Assembly: GCA_002439555.1 (NCBI GenBank)
Contig: DJOC01000056.1
Location: forward strand, 42,756-76,582
Length of the DNA: 33,827 nucleotides
Direction of reading: 5' to 3'
Source: Caryophanales bacterium UBA6448
GTDB lineage: Bacteria > Bacillota_I > Bacilli_A > RF39 > UBA660
In this document: positions 29,904-33,827 of the stretch, piece by piece
Layout of the letters: every line of letters begins with the position of its first letter
Position numbering within the stretch: position 1 is the first letter of the stretch
Translations under genes and position numbers: made by a program
Notes under the pieces: generated by a model
What the model saw: only the letters and a program-made list of their open reading frames with translations
Database searches by the model: none
Told to the model about the DNA's origin: nothing

Positions 29904-31425
29904 AAATAAAGTTAAATTACATCCAGTTATGAGTATACTTATAATAATTTTTGGAGTAATAGTTTTAAGTTTGCTTTTATCTATATTTAACTTTTCTTTT
30001 TCTTATACAGCAATTAACTCTTCGAGGGGAGAATATATTACAACAACTGAATCAATTATAAATATGTTTTCTTTACACGGACTTAAATATATTTTTGCTA
30101 ATACAGTTGCAAATTTTGCAAATTATAAAGTTTTATCAAATTTAATTATAATGCTTATTGGTATAGGAGTAATGGAAAAAAGTGGTTTCTTACAAACTGC
30201 TTTAGGACTTCTTACTAGGAAAACAAAAAAAAGGACAATAACTTTTGTTATTATATTAATATGTTTAATATCAAGTATTATGGGAGATATACCATTTTTG
30301 GCTATTATTCCCCTTTCTGGATTAATATTTAAATATGGTAAAAGAAATCCTAATATTGGTGTTATATCATCTTATGCGGCTTTAACTTGTGGTTATGGAT
30401 TATCAATATTTTTCACAAGTATTGATTCCTCACTTGCAAATCTTACAACAATGAGTGCAAAGATGCTTGATAGCAATTTTACATTTAATACATTTTCTTT
30501 AATATTATTTATGACTGTATCAATTTTAATTTTATCATTAGTATTAACTTATGTTACAGAAAATGTTGTTGCAAAAAAGTTACCTAAATATGAATTTATT
30601 GATGATTTAGAAATGGAGTTTAATCCAACAAAAATTGAACTTAAGGGTTTAATTCTTTCAATCTTTGCTAGTATTATTTATTTAATTATGATAATTTATA
30701 ATATTATACCTGGACTTCCTTTATCAGGAAACTTCTTAAATTATCGTGAAAGTTTATATATTGATAAATTATTTGGAACTAATTCATTTTTCTCAAATGG
30801 TTTTGTATTCATTATAACAATTTTATTTATAATAATGGGATTAGTTTATGGTATTGTTGCTAAAAAAATTAAAAATTCAAGAGATTTTGTTGATGCTTTA
30901 GGCTACAGTTTAAATGGTATTGGTAAAACGTTGGTATACATTTTCATGGGTTCAACATTAATAAGTATTTTTAAATATTCAAATATTGGAAATGTTGTAG
31001 TGGCTGGTCTTACTAATCTTATTGTTACCTCAAATTTTACAGGACTTGCTTTAGTATTTTTATTATTTGTATGCTCAATTATAGCAACAATATTTGTGCC
31101 AGGATCTACGAATAAATGGGCAATAATGTCATCATCAGTTGTACCTACATTTCTAAATGCTGGTATGTCTTCACAGTTTACTCAACTTATATTTAGACTT
31201 GGAGAATGTGTAAGTATTGGAATAACACCTATATTTGCTTATTATATTATATATTTAGCGTACCTTGAAAGAGGTTCACAAAGTAAAAATGAATTAAGTA
31301 TAATTGATTCAATTAGATTTATGTTACCATATAGTGCGGTAACTGCATTTACATTCGTTGCTCTAATTATTTTATGGTATTTAATTAATATACCTTTAGG
31401 TGTTAACGGATTTGTATTTATTTAG
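29887..31425 (+). CDS. AbgT-family transporter (p-aminobenzoyl-glutamate type)
   Basis: AbgT-family proteins import p-aminobenzoyl-glutamate, and some export sulfonamides. The 512-residue protein has about eleven to twelve membrane segments and AbgT-like blocks: LSNLIIMLIGIGVMEKSGFL, IMGDIPFLAIIPLSGLIF, FVPGSTNKWAIMSSSVVPTF and LIFRLGECVSIGITPIFAYY. The family call rests on these and on length. The substrate here is not shown. It starts inside the DUF951 gene with its own AAAGGTGAT, and lies between DUF951 and ychF, where Bacillus has no transporter. It looks like an insertion into a conserved block. Confidence 0.82.
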   Translation: MKRKIRNKVKLHPVMSILIIIFGVIVLSLLLSIFNFSFSYTAINSSRGEYITTTESIINMFSLHGLKYIFANTVANFANYKVLSNLIIMLIGIGVMEKSGFLQTALGLLTRKTKKRTITFVIILICLISSIMGDIPFLAIIPLSGLIFKYGKRNPNIGVISSYAALTCGYGLSIFFTSIDSSLANLTTMSAKMLDSNFTFNTFSLILFMTVSILILSLVLTYVTENVVAKKLPKYEFIDDLEMEFNPTKIELKGLILSIFASIIYLIMIIYNIIPGLPLSGNFLNYRESLYIDKLFGTNSFFSNGFVFIITILFIIMGLVYGIVAKKIKNSRDFVDALGYSLNGIGKTLVYIFMGSTLISIFKYSNIGNVVVAGLTNLIVTSNFTGLALVFLLFVCSIIATIFVPGSTNKWAIMSSSVVPTFLNAGMSSQFTQLIFRLGECVSIGITPIFAYYIIYLAYLERGSQSKNELSIIDSIRFMLPYSAVTAFTFVALIILWYLINIPLGVNGFVFI

Positions 31426-31439
31426 GATGGGGGATTAAT

Positions 31440-32540
31440 ATGTCATTAAAAGCGGGAATTGTTGGCCTTCCAAATGTAGGAAAATCAACTTTATTTAATG
31501 CTATTACAAAGAAAAATATTATTGCGGCAAATTATCCATTTGCCACGATTGAACCAAATGTTGGTATTGTTATGGTTCCAGATAAAAGAATGGACTATCT
31601 AGTTAATATGTATGAACCTAAAAGTGTTGTGCCCACAAGTTATGAATTTATCGATATTGCAGGCCTTGTAAAAGGTGCCTCAAGTGGTGAAGGACTAGGT
31701 AATAAGTTTTTATCACATATTCGTGAGGTTGATGCAATTGTTCATGTTGTAAGATGCTTTGATAATCCAGAAATAATACACGTTTCTGGTAAGGTTGATC
31801 CAATTTCAGATATTGAAATAATTAATACAGAATTAATTTTATCTGATTTAGAGATTGTTCAAAATAGACTTGATAAGATTGAAAAAAAAGCACAAGCTAC
31901 AAAAGATAAAGCACTAGCCCTTGAGGTAAATCTTTTAAATAGAATTAAAGATGCTTTACAAAAAAATATTTTAGTAAAAAATCTAGAGTTTAATGAGGAT
32001 GAACTTAATCTTTTAAGTGGATTTAATTTAATTACTCAAAAGAAAGTTATTTATGCAGCAAATGTCCTTGAGGATGATGTTATAAATGGTGATAATGAGT
32101 ATACAAAGTTAGTTAAAGAGTATGCTGAAAAAGAGGGCTCAAGCGTTATTGTTATGTGCGCTAAAATGGAAGAAGAATTATCATCACTTTCAGATGAAGA
32201 AAGAAATGAGTATTTAAAAGAATTAGGGATTGCAAATAGTGGACTTGATAAACTTATATTTGCAACATATGATTTATTAGGACTTGCAACATTCTTTACC
32301 TGTGGAAAAGATGAAGTAAGAGCGTGGACTTTTAAAAAAGGAATGCTTGCTCCAAAATGTGCTGGTATAATTCACTCTGACTTTGAAAGAGGCTTTATTA
32401 AGGCTGAAGTTATGAGTTTTGAGGACCTTGAAACATTTGGAAGTGAAGTTAAAGTAAAAGAGGCTGGTCGTCTTCGCCTTGAGGGAAAAGAATATGTTAT
32501 GCAAGATGGTGACATCTGTTACTTTAGGTTTAATGTTTAA
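31440..32540 (+). CDS. ychF: Redox-regulated ATPase YchF (OLA1-type, TGS domain)
   Basis: YchF is an Obg-like P-loop protein that hydrolyses ATP and binds ribosomes. The 366-residue protein begins with the P-loop GIVGLPNVGKST (6-17) and has FATIEPNVGIV, IDIAGLVKGASSGEGLGNKF and IREVDAIVHVVRCF. The C-terminal TGS domain contains FTCGKDEVRAWTFKKG and the final IHSDFERGFIKAEVMSFED region. Length and layout are standard. GGATGGGGG upstream is an unusual G-rich ribosome binding region. The stop shares a base with the next start (TAATG). Confidence 0.97.
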   Translation: MSLKAGIVGLPNVGKSTLFNAITKKNIIAANYPFATIEPNVGIVMVPDKRMDYLVNMYEPKSVVPTSYEFIDIAGLVKGASSGEGLGNKFLSHIREVDAIVHVVRCFDNPEIIHVSGKVDPISDIEIINTELILSDLEIVQNRLDKIEKKAQATKDKALALEVNLLNRIKDALQKNILVKNLEFNEDELNLLSGFNLITQKKVIYAANVLEDDVINGDNEYTKLVKEYAEKEGSSVIVMCAKMEEELSSLSDEERNEYLKELGIANSGLDKLIFATYDLLGLATFFTCGKDEVRAWTFKKGMLAPKCAGIIHSDFERGFIKAEVMSFEDLETFGSEVKVKEAGRLRLEGKEYVMQDGDICYFRFNV

Positions 32541-33658
32541 TGGAAAAAGTATTTATAACAAAATGTAACGACTATGAAAATTCTAAGAATGCACTTTTAA
32601 GTATTCTTAGTAATTTTGAGTGTCTAAATAAAATTAATTCTAAATCAAAGGTTTTAATTAAAGCAAATTTGGTTTCGGCTTTACCTCCAGAAAAAGGTGC
32701 CACCACTAATTATTTACTTTTATCTTTTTTAGTCGAATATTTAAAAAATAAAGGCGCAGAAGTTGTAATTGGTGATAGTCCTGGGGGGCTTTATAATAAA
32801 GCCCATTTAGATAATATTTATAAAGTAACTAAAATGACTGAAACAGGGGCAAAATTAAATTATAATTTTAGTATTAAAAATGCTTCGAATAATGAAGCAA
32901 TGTTTTTAAAAAATTTTGATTATACAAGTTATATTGATGATTTTGATTTTAAAATAAACTTTTGTAAATTAAAAACACACGCAATGATGAAAATGAGTGC
33001 TTCAGTAAAAAACTTGTATGGAACTATTCCAGGACTTACAAAGTCAGAATATCATTATAGATTCCCAAATCACGATGATTTTGCCAATATGTTAATTGAT
33101 ATAAACGAATATTTTAAATTTGATTTAAATATCGTTGATGCTGTAATTGGTATGGATGGTAATGGTCCTACGATGGGAAATCCTAAAAAGATTGGGGCAA
33201 TAATTGCTAGCATCAATCCCTATGCTTTAGATTATATATGTGCTAAAGTTATAAATTTGAATCCAAATTCCGTTAATACAATAGTTCAAAGTGAAAAAAG
33301 AGGATTATTTAATCATAATGAAATTACTTTAAATGAAGATATTAACAAGTTTTCAACAAAAGATTTTGATTTAATAGAAAATGCAATTGATATAAAATTT
33401 TATAATCATAGTATAGTTGGAAGTGCAGTTGCTAAAATATTTGAAAATAAACCATATTGTTATAAAAATAAATGTATAAAATGTCAAAAATGTAAAAATA
33501 TTTGTCCTAAAAAGGCTATAAGTATGGAAAATGGCTTTCCAGTTATAGACAGAAGTAAATGCATAAAGTGTTATTGTTGCCAGGAATTTTGTCCTGTTGG
33601 TGCAATGAGAGTTAAAACAAATATTTTAAATAAAATTTTAAATTGGAGGGTTAAATGA
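32540..33658 (+). CDS. DUF362 protein with two C-terminal 4Fe-4S clusters
   Basis: The 372-residue protein has a DUF362 N-terminal region (KVLIKANLVSALPPEKGATT, VVIGDSPGG, NFCKLKTHAMMKMSASVKN, DGNGPTMGNPKKIG) and a ferredoxin tail with two 4Fe-4S motifs: Cys312, 315, 318 and 322, then Cys341, 344, 347 and 351, each ending in CP. An extra Cys346 lies within the second set. The family is common in anaerobes; its reaction is not established. It suggests an anaerobic or oxygen-sensitive lifestyle. It is translationally linked to ychF (TAATG) and to the yvcK start (ATGA). Confidence 0.93.
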   Translation: MEKVFITKCNDYENSKNALLSILSNFECLNKINSKSKVLIKANLVSALPPEKGATTNYLLLSFLVEYLKNKGAEVVIGDSPGGLYNKAHLDNIYKVTKMTETGAKLNYNFSIKNASNNEAMFLKNFDYTSYIDDFDFKINFCKLKTHAMMKMSASVKNLYGTIPGLTKSEYHYRFPNHDDFANMLIDINEYFKFDLNIVDAVIGMDGNGPTMGNPKKIGAIIASINPYALDYICAKVINLNPNSVNTIVQSEKRGLFNHNEITLNEDINKFSTKDFDLIENAIDIKFYNHSIVGSAVAKIFENKPYCYKNKCIKCQKCKNICPKKAISMENGFPVIDRSKCIKCYCCQEFCPVGAMRVKTNILNKILNWRVK

Positions 33659-33827
33659 AAAAAATAGTTATTTTTGGTGGAGGTAGTGGACTTTCACAAC
33701 TTTTAAAAGGTTTAAAATTATTTCCTCTTGATATTACAGCGGTAGTTTCTGTATCTGATAATGGTAAAAGTACAGGAAGACTTCGTAAAGAAATGAATAT
33801 TCCTGCAGTCGGAGATATTACAAAAGT
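33655..33827 (+). CDS. YvcK/GlmR (CofD-like UDP-GlcNAc-binding regulator), 5' part only
   Basis: The first 57 codons are present before the window ends. IVIFGGGSGLSQLLKGLK is the family's glycine-rich opening, and ITAVVSVSDNGKSTGRLRKE followed by PAVGDI matches the conserved VTVADDGGSSGRLR region, with DNGKSTG in place of DDGGSSG. In Bacillus this protein (GlmR) promotes amino-sugar and cell-wall precursor synthesis. A GGAGGG ribosome binding site lies in the end of the DUF362 gene, and the start overlaps its stop (ATGA). rapZ, usually just upstream, is not there; whiA would lie beyond the window if present. Confidence 0.9.
   Translation, partial: MKKIVIFGGGSGLSQLLKGLKLFPLDITAVVSVSDNGKSTGRLRKEMNIPAVGDITK

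Noticed and set aside
1..33827. Mobile elements, CRISPR arrays, tRNA or rRNA genes, prophage or defence islands
   Set aside because: No transposase, integrase, repeat-spacer pattern, cloverleaf or rRNA sequence was seen on either strand; gene order is largely conserved housekeeping.

Overview
The window is a gene-dense, AT-rich stretch in which every recognisable gene lies on the + strand. It suggests a low-GC Bacillota chromosome, most likely a Bacilli-type or related gut Firmicute. The evidence is the single S10-spc-alpha ribosomal supercluster running into rpsM-rpsK-rpoA-rplQ, a zinc-type (type Z) S14, zinc-type L36, infA and map between adk and rpmJ, and a soj-spo0J-DUF951-ychF cluster as near oriC in Bacillus. 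UGA is a genuine stop: brnQ, prfB, tilS and map end in TGA, and prfB carries the classical in-frame TGA frameshift site. The genetic code is therefore standard bacterial rather than the Mycoplasma code. The exact taxon cannot be read from the sequence alone.

Layout. Bases 1-339 are the end of a cysteine-rich protein of unknown function, closed by a terminator that overlaps the next promoter. From 417 to 8669 there is a loose set of metabolic and poorly known genes: a branched-chain amino-acid carrier (brnQ), two tandem Nudix hydrolases, an HTH-membrane regulator broken by a stop codon, a DUF1835-like protein, a 3-hydroxyacyl-CoA dehydrogenase, an orphan gene under a strong promoter with two palindromic operator-like sites, a CmpB-type membrane protein, a small kinase-fold protein, frameshift-dependent prfB, and a VanY-type peptidase without an export signal. 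From 8715 to 13810 come tilS (apparently leaderless), ftsH (with an unusual C-terminal Rho_N/SAP-like tail), secG and gpmI.

A 348-base gap (13796-14143) holds the gpmI terminator tail, two candidate promoters with an A/T-rich UP-like tract, and a structured leader. These precede an approximately 13.8 kb translation/secretion supercluster: rpsJ, rplC, rplD, rplW, rplB, rpsS, rplV, rpsC, rplP, rpmC, rpsQ, rplN, rplX, rplE, rpsZ, rpsH, rplF, rplR, rpsE, rplO, secY, adk, map, infA, rpmJ, rpsM, rpsK, rpoA, rplQ. It ends in a strong terminator at 27932. rpmD (L30) is missing between rpsE and rplO.

The last section (28004-33827) is a second operon-like run with its own promoter: parA, parB, a DUF951 gene, an AbgT-family transporter, ychF, a DUF362 ferredoxin-like protein and the start of yvcK/glmR. 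Most junctions in it overlap or nearly touch, which suggests co-transcription and translational coupling. I found no tRNA, rRNA, CRISPR array, insertion sequence, prophage or defence system. The window is mainly core housekeeping. The most interesting points are regulatory (S10 leader, operator pair, leaderless tilS, terminator-promoter overlap) and domain-level oddities (FtsH tail, L24 and L3 tails, Adk P-loop, kinase-like protein).
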